The translations under genes and the position numbers were made by a program. Below, piece by piece: positions 40,075 to 49,120 of a stretch of 64,000 nucleotides of DNA. Every line of letters starts with the position of its first letter. Within the stretch, counting starts at the first letter, position 1. The notes under the pieces were generated by a model. It had not been told where the DNA came from, did not search any database, and was given only the letters and a program-made list of their open reading frames with translations. The stretch covers positions 1-64,000 of the forward strand of contig JAFXSC010000010.1 in the NCBI GenBank assembly GCA_017525915.1, given 5' to 3'. The stretch is from Ruminococcus sp. GTDB taxonomy: Bacteria > Bacillota > Clostridia > Oscillospirales > Ruminococcaceae.

Positions 40075-43000
40075 TTACTTCTCAGCGAGCTTTGTGAGGT
40101 AAGCGTAACGGTTTGCTGCTGTCTGCTCAGCCTTCTCGAAGAGATCCTTAGCGCGCTCAGGGAAGGAACGTGTAAGAGCGCTGTAACGAGCCTCGTTCAT
40201 GATGAAGTCCTGATAAGACTCTGTGGGAGCCTTGGAATCGAGCTGGAACGGATTCTTGCCGTCAGCAGCAAGACGAGGATCATAACGGAAGTTGTTCCAG
40301 TAGCCGCACTTAACAGCCTTCTCCATCTCAGCCTGGCAGTTTGTCATACCACCCTTGATGGAGTGCATCTCACAAGGAGCGTAGCCGATGATGAGTGACG
40401 GTCCCGGATAAGCCTCAGCTTCCTTGATTGCCTTGAGAGTCTGGTTCATGTCAGCACCCATAGCGATCTGTGCAACATAGATGTAGCCGTAGCTCATAGC
40501 GATATCAGCAAGGCGCTTCTTAGCGATAGCCTTACCAGCTGCTGCGAACTGTGCAACCTGACCGATATTGGAGGACTTGGAAGCCTGTCCGCCTGTGTTG
40601 GAGTAAACCTCAGTATCGAATACCATGATGTTTACATCTTCGCCGGTAGCGAGAACGTGGTCAAGACCGCCGAAACCGATATCATAAGCCCAGCCGTCGC
40701 CGCCGAAGATCCATACGGACTTCTTGGAGAGGTAGTTCTTGTTTGCAAGAACATCTGCACACTTATCGCACTTGTCAGCGCACTTCTCGAGCTCAGCAAC
40801 GAGTGCAGCAGTTGCAGGAGTATTCTTTTCGCCATCGTTGACTGTTGCGAGGTATTCATCAGCAGCAGCCTTCATCTCTGCGGATGCCTTATCGCTTGCA
40901 GCGATTTCCTTGACTTCCTCAATGAGTCTGTCGCGGATAGCCTTCTGACCGAGATACATACCGAGACCGTGCTCAGCGTTGTCCTCGAACAGTGAGTTTG
41001 CCCATGCAGGACCGTGGCCGTTTGCATCAACAGTGTAAGGTGAAGTAGCAGCAGGACCGCCCCAGATAGAAGAACATCCTGTTGCGTTTGAGATATACAT
41101 TCTGGAACCGAAGAGCTGGGTGATGAGTCTTGCATAAGAAGTCTCAGCACAGCCTGCACAGGAACCGGAGAATTCAAGGAGAGGCTTCTTGTACTGGCTG
41201 GAGATAACAGTAGCATCAGTAGCAACGTCTGTCTTCTCAGTAACCTTCTCAACACAGTAATCGAATACTGCCTGCTGAGGCTCCTGAGACTCTCTGGGAA
41301 CCATCTTGAGAGACTTTGTCGGGCAGACACCGATACATACACCGCATCCCATACAATCCATAGCAGAAACAGCGAGTGTGTACTTGTACTCTGTCTTTAC
41401 GATCGGCTTAGGAGCGATCTTGATGTTTGCCGGAGCAGCGGCTGCCTCAGCTTCTGTCAGAGCGAAAGGACGGATAGTTGCGTGCGGGCAAACGAATGCA
41501 CACTTGTTACACTTTGCACAAGTGTCCTGATTCCACTCGGGAACCATAACTGCAACGCCGCGCTTCTCGTATGCAGCAGCACCGAGCTCGAATGTACCGT
41601 CAACGTGATCTGAGAATGCAGAAACAGGGAGAGTATCACCGAGCATCTTGCCGACAGGGTTCATGATGCCGTCAACCATCTTGACGAGCTTCTCTGCGCC
41701 CTCGAGCTTTGCAGGTGCGGAATTGTCAACAGCATTAGCCCACTCAGCAGGAACGTCTACCTTGACATAAGCGTTTGCGCCTGCGTCGATAGCCTTCTCG
41801 TTCATCTGAACGATCTCGATGCCCTTCTTCATGAACTTCTGAGCCTTTTCCTTCATGTAGCCGATTGCCTCAGCCTCAGGAAGAACCTTGGAGAGTGAGA
41901 AGAATGCAGACTGGAGGATGGTGTTGGTACGCTTGCCAAGACCGATCTCCTGTGCGAGGTCTATTGCGTTAACCAGATAGAGCTGGATATTGTTCTTTGC
42001 GATATACTGCTTTGTATCAGCTGTGAGGTGCTGATCGAGCTCCTCGGGCTTCCACTGGCAGTTGATGAGGAATACACCGCCGGGCTTTACGTCGTTGACC
42101 ATCTTGTAACCCTTGAGTATGTAGGACGGGTTGTGGCAGGCAACGAAGTCAGCCTTGTTTATGTAGTAAGGGCTCTTGATGGGCTTGTCACCGAAGCGGA
42201 GGTGTGAGATAGTGATACCGCCGGTCTTCTTGGAGTCATACTGGAAGTAAGCCTGAACGTACTTGTCAGTGTGGTCACCGATGATCTTGATAGAGTCCTT
42301 GTTTGCGCCAACGGTTCCGTCGCCGCCGAGACCCCAGAACTTGCACTCGATAGTGCCTTCTGCTGCGGTATTCGGAGCATCTTCCTCAGCGAGTGAGAGG
42401 TTGGTAACATCATCAACGATACCGAGTGTGAACTGCGGCTTGGGATCAGCCTTTGCAAGCTCAGAATAAACAGCAAATACAGATGCAGGAGGAGTATCCT
42501 TGGAACCGAGACCGTAACGGCCGCCGATAACCTTGATACCGGTTCTGCCGGTAGCATTAAGAGCAGCAACTACATCGAGGTAGAGAGGCTCACCGAGAGA
42601 GCCGGGCTCCTTTGTTCTGTCAAGGACAGCGATTGTCTTTGCAGTTGCAGGAATTGCCTCAACGAGCTTTTCGGCAGAGAAAGGACGGAACAGGCGAACC
42701 TTTACGATGCCGACCTTCTCACCCTTCTTGTTAAGGTAGTCGATAACTTCCTCAGCAACGTCGCAGATAGAACCCATTGCAACGATAACACGGTCTGCAT
42801 CGGGAGCACCGTAGTAATTGAAGAGCTTGTAGTCAGTGCCGAGCTTTGCGTTTACCTTGTCCATGTACTCCTCAACGATTCCGGGAACAGCATTGTAGTA
42901 GGAGTTGCAAGCCTCACGGTGCTGGAAGAAGATATCTCCGTTCTCGTGAGAACCGCGCATAGTCGGGTTTTCAGGATTAAGAGCACGCTTACGGAATGCG

Positions 43001-43608
43001 TTTACAGCGTCCATATCGCACATTTCCTTGAGATCTTCGTAATCCCATGCAGCGATCTTCTGGATCTCGTGAGATGTACGGAAGCCGTCAAAGAAGTTGA
43101 TGAAAGGAACACGGCTCTTGATTGAAGCGAGATGTGCAACAGCAGCGAGATCCATTACCTCCTGCGGGTTTGTCTCAGCGAGCATTGCAAAACCTGTCTG
43201 ACGGCAAGCATATACGTCAGAGTGATCACCGAAAATGTTCAGTGCGTGAGAAGCAACGCAGCGTGCAGAAACGTGGAATACGCAGGGGAGAAGCTCGCCG
43301 GCGATCTTGTACATATTGGGGATCATGAGGAGCAGACCCTGAGAAGCAGTGTAGGTAGTAGTTAATGCACCAGCGTTCAGAGAACCGTGAACAGTACCGG
43401 CTGCACCAGCCTCAGACTGCATTTCCTCGACCTTAACGGTCGTACCGAAAATGTTCTTGACACCCTGAGCGGACCACTGGTCAACATAGTCTGCCATCGG
43501 GCTGGAAGGTGTGATCGGGTAGATGCCCGCAACTTCCGTGAAAGCATAGGACACATAAGCAGCAGCATTGTTGCCGTCCATTGTTTTCATTTTTCTTTTG
43601 ATTGCCAT
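40075..43608 (-). CDS. nifJ: pyruvate:ferredoxin (flavodoxin) oxidoreductase
   Basis: 1,177 residues, a single-chain enzyme with all fused domains. In order: the pyrimidine-binding/pyruvate domain with YPITPSSPMADYVDQW at residue 28; the CoA/transketolase C-like domain; two ferredoxin-type 4Fe-4S motifs CAKCNKCAFVCPH near residue 695 and CMGCGVCIGVCPT near residue 750; an extra cluster Cys set with CAGCAETSYARL near residue 825; and the TPP domain GGDGWAYDIGFGGLDH near residue 975 with SNTGGQASKSS. It oxidises pyruvate to acetyl-CoA and reduces ferredoxin. With HydF in the same window this fits ferredoxin-linked hydrogen formation. AGGAGG is eight bases upstream. Confidence 0.97.
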   Translation of the reverse strand: MAIKRKMKTMDGNNAAAYVSYAFTEVAGIYPITPSSPMADYVDQWSAQGVKNIFGTTVKVEEMQSEAGAAGTVHGSLNAGALTTTYTASQGLLLMIPNMYKIAGELLPCVFHVSARCVASHALNIFGDHSDVYACRQTGFAMLAETNPQEVMDLAAVAHLASIKSRVPFINFFDGFRTSHEIQKIAAWDYEDLKEMCDMDAVNAFRKRALNPENPTMRGSHENGDIFFQHREACNSYYNAVPGIVEEYMDKVNAKLGTDYKLFNYYGAPDADRVIVAMGSICDVAEEVIDYLNKKGEKVGIVKVRLFRPFSAEKLVEAIPATAKTIAVLDRTKEPGSLGEPLYLDVVAALNATGRTGIKVIGGRYGLGSKDTPPASVFAVYSELAKADPKPQFTLGIVDDVTNLSLAEEDAPNTAAEGTIECKFWGLGGDGTVGANKDSIKIIGDHTDKYVQAYFQYDSKKTGGITISHLRFGDKPIKSPYYINKADFVACHNPSYILKGYKMVNDVKPGGVFLINCQWKPEELDQHLTADTKQYIAKNNIQLYLVNAIDLAQEIGLGKRTNTILQSAFFSLSKVLPEAEAIGYMKEKAQKFMKKGIEIVQMNEKAIDAGANAYVKVDVPAEWANAVDNSAPAKLEGAEKLVKMVDGIMNPVGKMLGDTLPVSAFSDHVDGTFELGAAAYEKRGVAVMVPEWNQDTCAKCNKCAFVCPHATIRPFALTEAEAAAAPANIKIAPKPIVKTEYKYTLAVSAMDCMGCGVCIGVCPTKSLKMVPRESQEPQQAVFDYCVEKVTEKTDVATDATVISSQYKKPLLEFSGSCAGCAETSYARLITQLFGSRMYISNATGCSSIWGGPAATSPYTVDANGHGPAWANSLFEDNAEHGLGMYLGQKAIRDRLIEEVKEIAASDKASAEMKAAADEYLATVNDGEKNTPATAALVAELEKCADKCDKCADVLANKNYLSKKSVWIFGGDGWAYDIGFGGLDHVLATGEDVNIMVFDTEVYSNTGGQASKSSNIGQVAQFAAAGKAIAKKRLADIAMSYGYIYVAQIAMGADMNQTLKAIKEAEAYPGPSLIIGYAPCEMHSIKGGMTNCQAEMEKAVKCGYWNNFRYDPRLAADGKNPFQLDSKAPTESYQDFIMNEARYSALTRSFPERAKDLFEKAEQTAANRYAYLTKLAEK

Positions 43609-43694
43609 AGGAAAGACCTCCTAAAGTGATAATAAAGTTAGGCGTTATAGCCGGCACCTTGTGAAAAAGTTAACCGGGTACAACTACTTTTATT

Positions 43695-43723
43695 AGTATA
43701 ACACATTTTCAGATATTTGTAAA
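43695..43723 (-). promoter_or_regulatory. promoter of nifJ
   Basis: Minus-strand TTTACA (43723-43718) and TATACT (43700-43695) with a 17-bp spacer, giving an mRNA leader of about 80 bases. Confidence 0.7.
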
Positions 43724-43934
43724 CACCTTTTGTGTGATATTGTCGCAAATTTATGTATAAAAATGAACAGCGATATTTAAGCAAATTGCCCACAACGGGT
43801 CTGACTTGCGTTTTTGGCAGGACAAAATTGTCATCGAATGGCTTGGATTTGTTAATTCTGCACATTGGTACCACCTTTGTATTGTGCATGATGACAAAAA
43901 TCATGTTCTTAACGTACAAAATTAGGGTTTTCGC

Positions 43935-44090
43935 TTGACTAAATCCGAAAAACAAGCTATAATAACCATAGTGTTTAATAATCTTTATTTAATTATTAAC
44001 ACTCGTTTTGTTGTCTCCTTTCTTTTGTTCTACACATATTTATTTCAATTTATCTGTGTCAAAGCAGGGCGTAATGCCCTGCTATTTTTT
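43935..44090 (+). ncRNA. candidate small RNA with own promoter and terminator
   Basis: TTGACT (43935-43940) and TATAAT (43958-43963) with a 17-bp spacer give a rightward start near 43970. The transcript would end at the hairpin AGCAGGGC/GCCCTGCT (44063-44083) with six T residues (44085-44090), about 120 nt. It contains another hairpin, AGTGTTTAATAAT with ATTATTAACACT (about 43970-44003), and no ORF with a ribosome site. The 3' end touches the stop of the leftward spoVAC gene. The rest of the 480-base gap (43724-43934) holds nothing I recognise. Confidence 0.45.
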
Positions 44091-44535
44091 ATGCCAGTTT
44101 TCCTGCTGCGTAGTAGATCAGTCCGTAAGCCGCCGCTGCCGAGCAGCCGTAGAGTATCACAGGTCCGGCGATAGTGAATATCTTCGTGCCTACACCGAGC
44201 ACAAAGCCTTCGGACTTCGCCTCTATCGCAGATGAGCTTATCGCGTTCGAGAAGCCGGTTATCGGTACGAGAGTACCGGCACCGGCGCGTTTTGCGATCT
44301 TGTGGTAGATGCCGAAGCCGGTCAGTATAACGCTCAGCGCGATGAGTATTATCGAAGCCCATGCGCCGGCCTCTGCTTTGTCGGCACCGTTGTTCGTAAA
44401 CAGCGTGATGATGACTTCGCCGAGAGCGCAGATCGCTCCGCCTGTTGCAAACGCAATGGGAACGTTCACGGCGCTCCGGGATTTAGGCGAGGCGCGGCGG
44501 CTCATGCGGCCGTAGACATCAGGGGTAATGTTCAT
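44089..44535 (-). CDS. spoVAC: SpoVAC-like membrane protein
   Basis: 148 residues from ATG at 44535 with AAGGAG upstream. Four to five hydrophobic helices (VPIAFATGGAICALGEVII, ASIILIALSVILTGFGIYHK, FTIAGPVILYGCSAAAAYGL). The strongly conserved block AGAGTLVPITGFSNAISSSAIEAKSEGFVLG is the SpoVAC/SpoVAE signature. SpoVA proteins form the channel for dipicolinic acid in spore formers. spoVAD and other spoVA genes are not adjacent. As Ruminococcus species are generally regarded as non-sporing, this may be a retained gene with another role. Confidence 0.85.
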   Translation of the reverse strand: MNITPDVYGRMSRRASPKSRSAVNVPIAFATGGAICALGEVIITLFTNNGADKAEAGAWASIILIALSVILTGFGIYHKIAKRAGAGTLVPITGFSNAISSSAIEAKSEGFVLGVGTKIFTIAGPVILYGCSAAAAYGLIYYAAGKLA

Positions 44536-44594
44536 AGTATCAGCTCCTTCCGCTGATATTGTTCCCGCTAACGGCGGAAATATGCGCTGTACGC

Positions 44595-44619
44595 AAAAAA
44601 GGCGGACATAACGTCCGCC
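44595..44619 (-). terminator. terminator after the four-helix membrane protein gene
   Basis: GGCGGAC (44601-44607) pairs with GTCCGCC (44613-44619), with six U residues on the minus strand. It separates this gene from spoVAC. Confidence 0.85.
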
Positions 44620-44633
44620 CTGCTGCTGAAATA

Positions 44634-45092
44634 TCACTGTTCGTTGTCGTCCTTGTCGGAAGGCTCTCTGCCAAGGCAGACATAGCCTGCGGCAAAGCTC
44701 GCCATCATGGTAATAAGCACGAACATAAGCACTACGCCCGTGAGCTCATCAATGAATATAGCAAACAGCGGTGCGGCGATTGCTACCGCGAGTGCTGATA
44801 CCGAAAAAGCGATGTAGACAGCCTTGACGATTATCTTGTATGTTACGGTCTCGCGCTCGTGCGAATAGAGCTTCTGGAGCTTTTCGGGGTCCTTCAGAAC
44901 GGATTTCATGTAGGTAATGTAGAACGCAAGGTACAGCACCACGAAGGCTACCGAGGCATACACGACGATCGCCGAGAGGCCTATCGTCACTCCGAGCATT
45001 GCCTGAAGCGCGATAAACAGTATCAGACCGGCGCATATCCCGACAGATGAAAGGACAATGCGCTTCTTTATCTTCTTTTTGAATCCGTCCAT
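44634..45092 (-). CDS. four-helix membrane protein, unknown
   Basis: 152 residues from ATG at 45092 with AAGGAGG upstream. Helices lie at about residues 12-30, 36-58, 90-112 and 118-140 in two pairs, joined by a charged loop (KSVLKDPEKLQKLYSHERET). Basic N-terminus (DGFKKKIKKR) and acidic C-terminus (SDKDDNEQ). I do not recognise the family. Own promoter and terminator, so it is a single-gene unit. Confidence 0.65.
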   Translation of the reverse strand: MDGFKKKIKKRIVLSSVGICAGLILFIALQAMLGVTIGLSAIVVYASVAFVVLYLAFYITYMKSVLKDPEKLQKLYSHERETVTYKIIVKAVYIAFSVSALAVAIAAPLFAIFIDELTGVVLMFVLITMMASFAAGYVCLGREPSDKDDNEQ

Positions 45093-45144
45093 TATGATTC
45101 CTCCTTCGGGGCCGGCATTTCCGGACATTTTCCGCATCATATAG

Positions 45145-45173
45145 AGTATACCATAATATCTTAACAATGTCAA
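45145..45173 (-). promoter_or_regulatory. promoter of the four-helix membrane protein gene
   Basis: Minus-strand TTGACA (45173-45168) and TATACT (45150-45145) with a 17-bp spacer, directly after the fatty acid operon terminator. Confidence 0.8.
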
Positions 45174-45174
45174 G

Positions 45175-45200
45175 AAAAAGCCCCCGGAAGTTCCGGGGGC
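45175..45200 (-). terminator. terminator of the fatty acid synthesis operon
   Basis: GCCCCCGGAA (45180-45189) pairs with TTCCGGGGGC (45191-45200) in ten pairs, followed by U residues on the minus strand. Confidence 0.92.
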
Positions 45201-45209
45201 GGTTTTGAA

Positions 45210-45455
45210 TTATTCAGCGTCTTCCGACTCTGTGTTCTTCTCGATATAGTTTACGATATCGCCGACTGTCTTGATCTCCTCAACAGCCTCATCCGGGATA
45301 GAGATATCGAACTCGTCCTCGATTGTTGTGATAAGGTCAACAACATCAAGAGAATCTGCGCCGAGATCGTCCTGGATATTAGCCTCGGTTGTTACCTCAT
45401 CAGCGTCAACGCCGAGCTGCTCAGCGATAATGTCCTTAAGCTTTTCAAATACCAT
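45210..45455 (-). CDS. acpP: acyl carrier protein
   Basis: 81 residues, acidic, with the phosphopantetheine serine in [20 protein letters not shown] near residue 36. Carries growing acyl chains between the Fab enzymes. It is the last gene of the leftward operon, 39 bases after accA. GGAGGAAAG precedes the start. Its arm is added by a phosphopantetheinyl transferase such as the one at 38418. Confidence 0.97.
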   Translation of the reverse strand: MVFEKLKDIIAEQLGVDADEVTTEANIQDDLGADSLDVVDLITTIEDEFDISIPDEAVEEIKTVGDIVNYIEKNTESEDAE

Positions 45456-45494
45456 TATTCTTTCCTCCTTATAGTATTTACACAGTAAAACCGG

Positions 45495-46301
45495 TCATTC
45501 TGTGAACGCTCCGATTTTTCTAAATTTAGTATAACGTTCTTTTAGCAAAACGTCAATATCTTTTTTACATTTTTCCGGAATTTTTTGTGACAAATATTCT
45601 TTAATATTCTCTGAAATTTTGTCTAAATCGTTGTGTGCGCCGCCGAGAGGCTCCTCGATAATAGCTTCAGCCACTCCGAGAGCGACCATATCCTCGGCTG
45701 TTATACGCATAACGCCGCTTGCTTCCTCCTCACGGGAGGCGTCCTTCCAGAGAATGCTTGCGAAGCCTCTGGGGGACAATACCGAGTATTCTGCGTTCTC
45801 GAGCATAGCGAGTTCGTCACATACTCCGAGTGCGAGCGCACCGCCGCTTCCGCCCTCGCCGAGCACAATTGATATCACGGGTGTGCGGAGGGTCATGAAT
45901 TCGGCAATATTCTTAGCGATAGCCTCGCCCTGACCTCTTTCCTCAGCGGCAACTCCGCAGAAAGCTCCGGGAGTGTCGATGAAGCATATAACGGGTCTGT
46001 GGAACTTTTCAGCCTGCTTTGCAAGGCGCAGAGCCTTTCTGTATCCCTCCGGGTGGGGCATTGCGAAATTGCACGCCTTGTTCTCGTTTATGTCTCTGCC
46101 CTTGACCTCTGCGATTATCGTAACGGGGCGGTTGCAGAGCCTTGCGATGCCGCCGATTATAGCCTTGTCATCGCCGCACAGCCTGTCGCCGTGCATCTCA
46201 TAGAAATCAGTGAAGATGAGCGGGATATAGTCCCTTATGGTAGGTCTGCCCTTTGCATGGATTATCTGAAGGCGTTCCCACGCGGTCTTTTTCTCGTCCA
46301 T
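45495..46301 (-). CDS. accA: acetyl-CoA carboxylase carboxyltransferase subunit alpha
   Basis: 268 residues, the short clostridial form (E. coli about 319). Blocks RPTIRDYIPLIFTDFYEMHG, VICFIDTPGAFCGVAAEERG and VLGEGGSGGALALGVCDE form the acyl-CoA and biotin sites of the crotonase-like fold. With AccD it transfers carboxyl from biotin to acetyl-CoA. The start lies three bases after the accD stop, so expression is coupled, as expected for an equimolar complex. Confidence 0.96.
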   Translation of the reverse strand: MDEKKTAWERLQIIHAKGRPTIRDYIPLIFTDFYEMHGDRLCGDDKAIIGGIARLCNRPVTIIAEVKGRDINENKACNFAMPHPEGYRKALRLAKQAEKFHRPVICFIDTPGAFCGVAAEERGQGEAIAKNIAEFMTLRTPVISIVLGEGGSGGALALGVCDELAMLENAEYSVLSPRGFASILWKDASREEEASGVMRITAEDMVALGVAEAIIEEPLGGAHNDLDKISENIKEYLSQKIPEKCKKDIDVLLKERYTKFRKIGAFTE

Positions 46302-46304
46302 AGC

Positions 46305-47153
46305 TCAGACCTCCTCCTTCCTGTCAAATCCGTGGAGCTTCAGAAGGTGGGAGAGCACGCTCCTCATCTTTCTGCGCTCGACTATCATATCAACGAAGCC
46401 TTTTTCGTGCATGAATTCTGCAAGCTGGAAGTCCTCGGGAAGTCTCTGCTTGATAGTTCCCTCGATAACTCTTCTTCCGGCAAATCCGATGAGCACCTTC
46501 GGCTCAGCGATAATGATATCGCCGATAGAGGCGAAGCTTGCCGTAACACCGCCGGTCGTGGGATCGGTCATGACGGAGATGTAAAGTCCGCCTGCGTCGC
46601 TGTGGAGCTTTACCGCACCGGAGGTCTTAGCCATCTGCATGAGTGAAACTATGCCCTCCTGCATACGCGCACCGCCGGAGGCTGTGAACATAACTACCGG
46701 AAGACCGTTCTCTGTGGCATACTCGAAAGCTCTTGTGACCTTTTCGCCGACAACGCTTCCCATGCTTCCCATCATATAGCGCGAATCCATAGCGCCGATG
46801 ACTACGGGCGATCCCTTGATGAGGGCCGTTCCGGTGATAATGGCGTCGTTGAGGTCAGTGCTCTCACGGAGCTCCTCCTGCTTCTCGTCGTAGTCCGGGA
46901 AATCAAGCGGATTAAGGCTCTTCATGTCCCTGTCGAACTCATGGAAGCTGTCCCTGTCAGCGGTAATGGCAATGCGCTCGCGGGCAGAGAGCCTTCCGTG
47001 GTAATTGCACTTGGGACATACCCTGTGCAGCTCCTCATACTTTGAAAGAGGGCTTGTTTCCTGACATCTGGGGCATTTGAACATTGGCGGCTTATAGTCG
47101 TCATCGCTGCCGTTGAAGCGTTTTTTCACGACATCAAAGAAATCTTCAAACAA
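46305..47153 (-). CDS. accD: acetyl-CoA carboxylase carboxyltransferase subunit beta
   Basis: 282 residues. The N-terminal zinc ribbon has Cys pairs in KCPRCQETSPL and VCPKCNYHGRL near residues 25-45. The crotonase-like domain shows FTASGGARMQEGIVSLMQMA near residue 160 and DPTTGGVTASFASIGDIIIA. Partner of AccA. The gene follows accC by 39 bases. Confidence 0.96.
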   Translation of the reverse strand: MFEDFFDVVKKRFNGSDDDYKPPMFKCPRCQETSPLSKYEELHRVCPKCNYHGRLSARERIAITADRDSFHEFDRDMKSLNPLDFPDYDEKQEELRESTDLNDAIITGTALIKGSPVVIGAMDSRYMMGSMGSVVGEKVTRAFEYATENGLPVVMFTASGGARMQEGIVSLMQMAKTSGAVKLHSDAGGLYISVMTDPTTGGVTASFASIGDIIIAEPKVLIGFAGRRVIEGTIKQRLPEDFQLAEFMHEKGFVDMIVERRKMRSVLSHLLKLHGFDRKEEV

Positions 47154-47192
47154 TTTATTTCACCACTTCTGATTAATGTTGATGGGGAGACA

Positions 47193-48551
47193 TCACTTGT
47201 CTATCTTCCTCTTGTCCATATAGCGGTTGAGGAAGCCGATATCATATGTTCCGCCGCGGAATTCCGGACGTGTTATCATTTCAAGCTGGAACTCGATATT
47301 TGTGTCCACACCCTCGACGATGAACTCGGAGAGCGCCCATTTCATCTTGTTTATAGCGTCCTCGCGGTCGGAACCGTGAGCAATGAGCTTGCTTATCATT
47401 GAATCGTAGTAGGGGGTTATGGTATAGCCCTGATATACGGCACCGTCTATTCTTATTCCGGGACCGCCGGGCATATAGAGCGCGGTTATGGTTCCCGGAG
47501 AGGGACGGAAGTCAAGATCGGGATTTTCCGCATTGATACGGCACTCGATAGCGTGTCCGCGGAGCTTGATATCGCTCTGTGCGACCTTCAGGGGAAGACC
47601 TGCGGCTATCTCGATCTGAGCCTTTACGAGGTCGAAGCCTGTTACTTCCTCGGTTATGGGGTGCTCGACCTGTATACGGGTATTCATCTCCATGAAGTAG
47701 AAATTGTGGGACTCATCGACAAGGAACTCGATAGTTCCGGCATTGCAGTATCTGCACTGCTTTGCGGCAGTAACGGCAGCCTCGCCCATTCTCTTGCGGA
47801 GCTCCGCATCAACGATAGGACTTGGGCATTCCTCGATGACCTTCTGGTTGCGGCGCTGCATTGAGCAGTCGCGCTCGCCGAGGTAGATGTAGTTGCCATG
47901 CTTGTCTGCTATTATCTGTATCTCAACATGGTGGGGATTTATGAGGAATTTCTCGATATACACCGAGCTGTCGCCGAAGAACTTCTCAGCCTCCTGCTGT
48001 GCAGCAGTCATCTGTGATTCAAGTTCCGAAGGAAGGTCAACACGGCGAATGCCGCGTCCGCCGCCGCCGGCAGAAGCTTTTACGAGCACGGGGTAGCCTG
48101 CCTTTTCGGCGAAAGCCCTTGCCTCATCAATGGAAGCGACTGCGCCCTTTGAGCCGGGGATAACGGGTACACCTGCGGCAGCCATAGTCTCCTTTGCGGC
48201 AGCCTTGTTACCGAGCAGCTCGATAGCCTCCGGGGAAGGACCTATGAATTCAAGCCCGAACTCCGCGCATTTACGCGCAAATTCAGCGTTCTCCGAGAGG
48301 AAGCCGAAGCCGGGGTGAACAGCCTCCGCACCGGTATTGAGGGCGGCCTGAATGACAGCGTCCATATTGAGGTAGCTGTCCTTCGTTGCCGGAGGACCTA
48401 TACAAACTGCCTCGTCCGCTATCTGTGCATGGAGGGAGTTTCTGTCCGCGGTGGAATAAACGGCTACGCACCTTACTCCGAGCTCACGGCAGGCTCTTAT
48501 TATACGCACAGCTATCTCGCCTCTGTTGGCGATAAGAATTTTCTTGAACAT
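47193..48551 (-). CDS. accC: biotin carboxylase, acetyl-CoA carboxylase subunit
   Basis: 452 residues. ATP-grasp enzyme: N-terminal KKILIANRGEIAVRIIRACR, the glycine-rich loop KASAGGGGRGIRRV near residue 160, the catalytic MNTRIQVEHPITEEVTG near residue 290 and IECRINAENP. It carboxylates the biotin on AccB with ATP and bicarbonate. The gap of 119 bases to fabZ carries palindromic debris but no promoter that I can defend. Confidence 0.97.
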   Translation of the reverse strand: MFKKILIANRGEIAVRIIRACRELGVRCVAVYSTADRNSLHAQIADEAVCIGPPATKDSYLNMDAVIQAALNTGAEAVHPGFGFLSENAEFARKCAEFGLEFIGPSPEAIELLGNKAAAKETMAAAGVPVIPGSKGAVASIDEARAFAEKAGYPVLVKASAGGGGRGIRRVDLPSELESQMTAAQQEAEKFFGDSSVYIEKFLINPHHVEIQIIADKHGNYIYLGERDCSMQRRNQKVIEECPSPIVDAELRKRMGEAAVTAAKQCRYCNAGTIEFLVDESHNFYFMEMNTRIQVEHPITEEVTGFDLVKAQIEIAAGLPLKVAQSDIKLRGHAIECRINAENPDLDFRPSPGTITALYMPGGPGIRIDGAVYQGYTITPYYDSMISKLIAHGSDREDAINKMKWALSEFIVEGVDTNIEFQLEMITRPEFRGGTYDIGFLNRYMDKRKIDK

Positions 48552-48670
48552 TTATCTATCTCCTCGAATTTAGTGAGTAGAAAGTAGTACAGGGGCGCCC
48601 TTCGGGCGTCCGCATTAGTTGAGAATTGGAAGTTTAGAGTTGAGGTACCGCCTCCGGCGATATTTATGAA
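48552..48670. other. intergenic debris between accC and fabZ
   Basis: Contains GGGGCGCCCTTCGGGCGTCC, able to form a hairpin, and AGAATTGGAAGTTTAGAGTT plus CCTCCGGCGATA, resembling other relics in the window. The operon appears to read through it. Confidence 0.35.
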
Positions 48671-49120
48671 TTACTTCTCGCCGTCTGCTACAACAAAGGT
48701 TATCTCGCAGGATACAGCCTTCTCGCCGCCAACTGAGGCAAGAGCCTTGCCGGTGCCGACGGGGCCACGCTGACGGATTATCTCGACCTCAAGGTCAAGC
48801 ACATCGCCGGGGACTACCTGTCTGCGGAACTTAGCCTTGTCGATGCCGCCAAAAAGTCCTATCTTGCCCTTGAATTCGGGCTTTGAGAGCATACATACCG
48901 CTCCTGCCTGTGCGAGCATCTCGACCATGAGCACGCCCGGAGTTACCGGGTAGCCCGGGAAGTGTCCCCTGAACCAGAAGTCGTCCTCCTTGATGTACTT
49001 TCTTGCGTGGACCTTCACGCCGACCTCCATGTCTACTATCTCATCTATGAGAAGGAAGGGGTCGCGGTGGGGGATAACTTCCATTATCTGTTCTTTATTC
49101 ATAAGTATATCAGACATCAT
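48671..49120 (-). CDS. fabZ: 3-hydroxyacyl-ACP dehydratase
   Basis: 149 residues from ATG at 49120 (another ATG follows directly); AAGGAG is five bases upstream. The catalytic His lies in IPHRDPFLLIDEI near residue 18 and the Glu in GYPVTPGVLMVEMLAQAG near residue 65. It removes water from 3-hydroxyacyl-ACP. The start overlaps the end of the membrane protein gene at 49110. Confidence 0.95.
   Translation of the reverse strand: MMSDILMNKEQIMEVIPHRDPFLLIDEIVDMEVGVKVHARKYIKEDDFWFRGHFPGYPVTPGVLMVEMLAQAGAVCMLSKPEFKGKIGLFGGIDKAKFRRQVVPGDVLDLEVEIIRQRGPVGTGKALASVGGEKAVSCEITFVVADGEK

Noticed and set aside
43122-43608. Rightward open frames inside nifJ
   Set aside because: They are antisense to strong nifJ coding sequence and have no ribosome site or recognisable protein.
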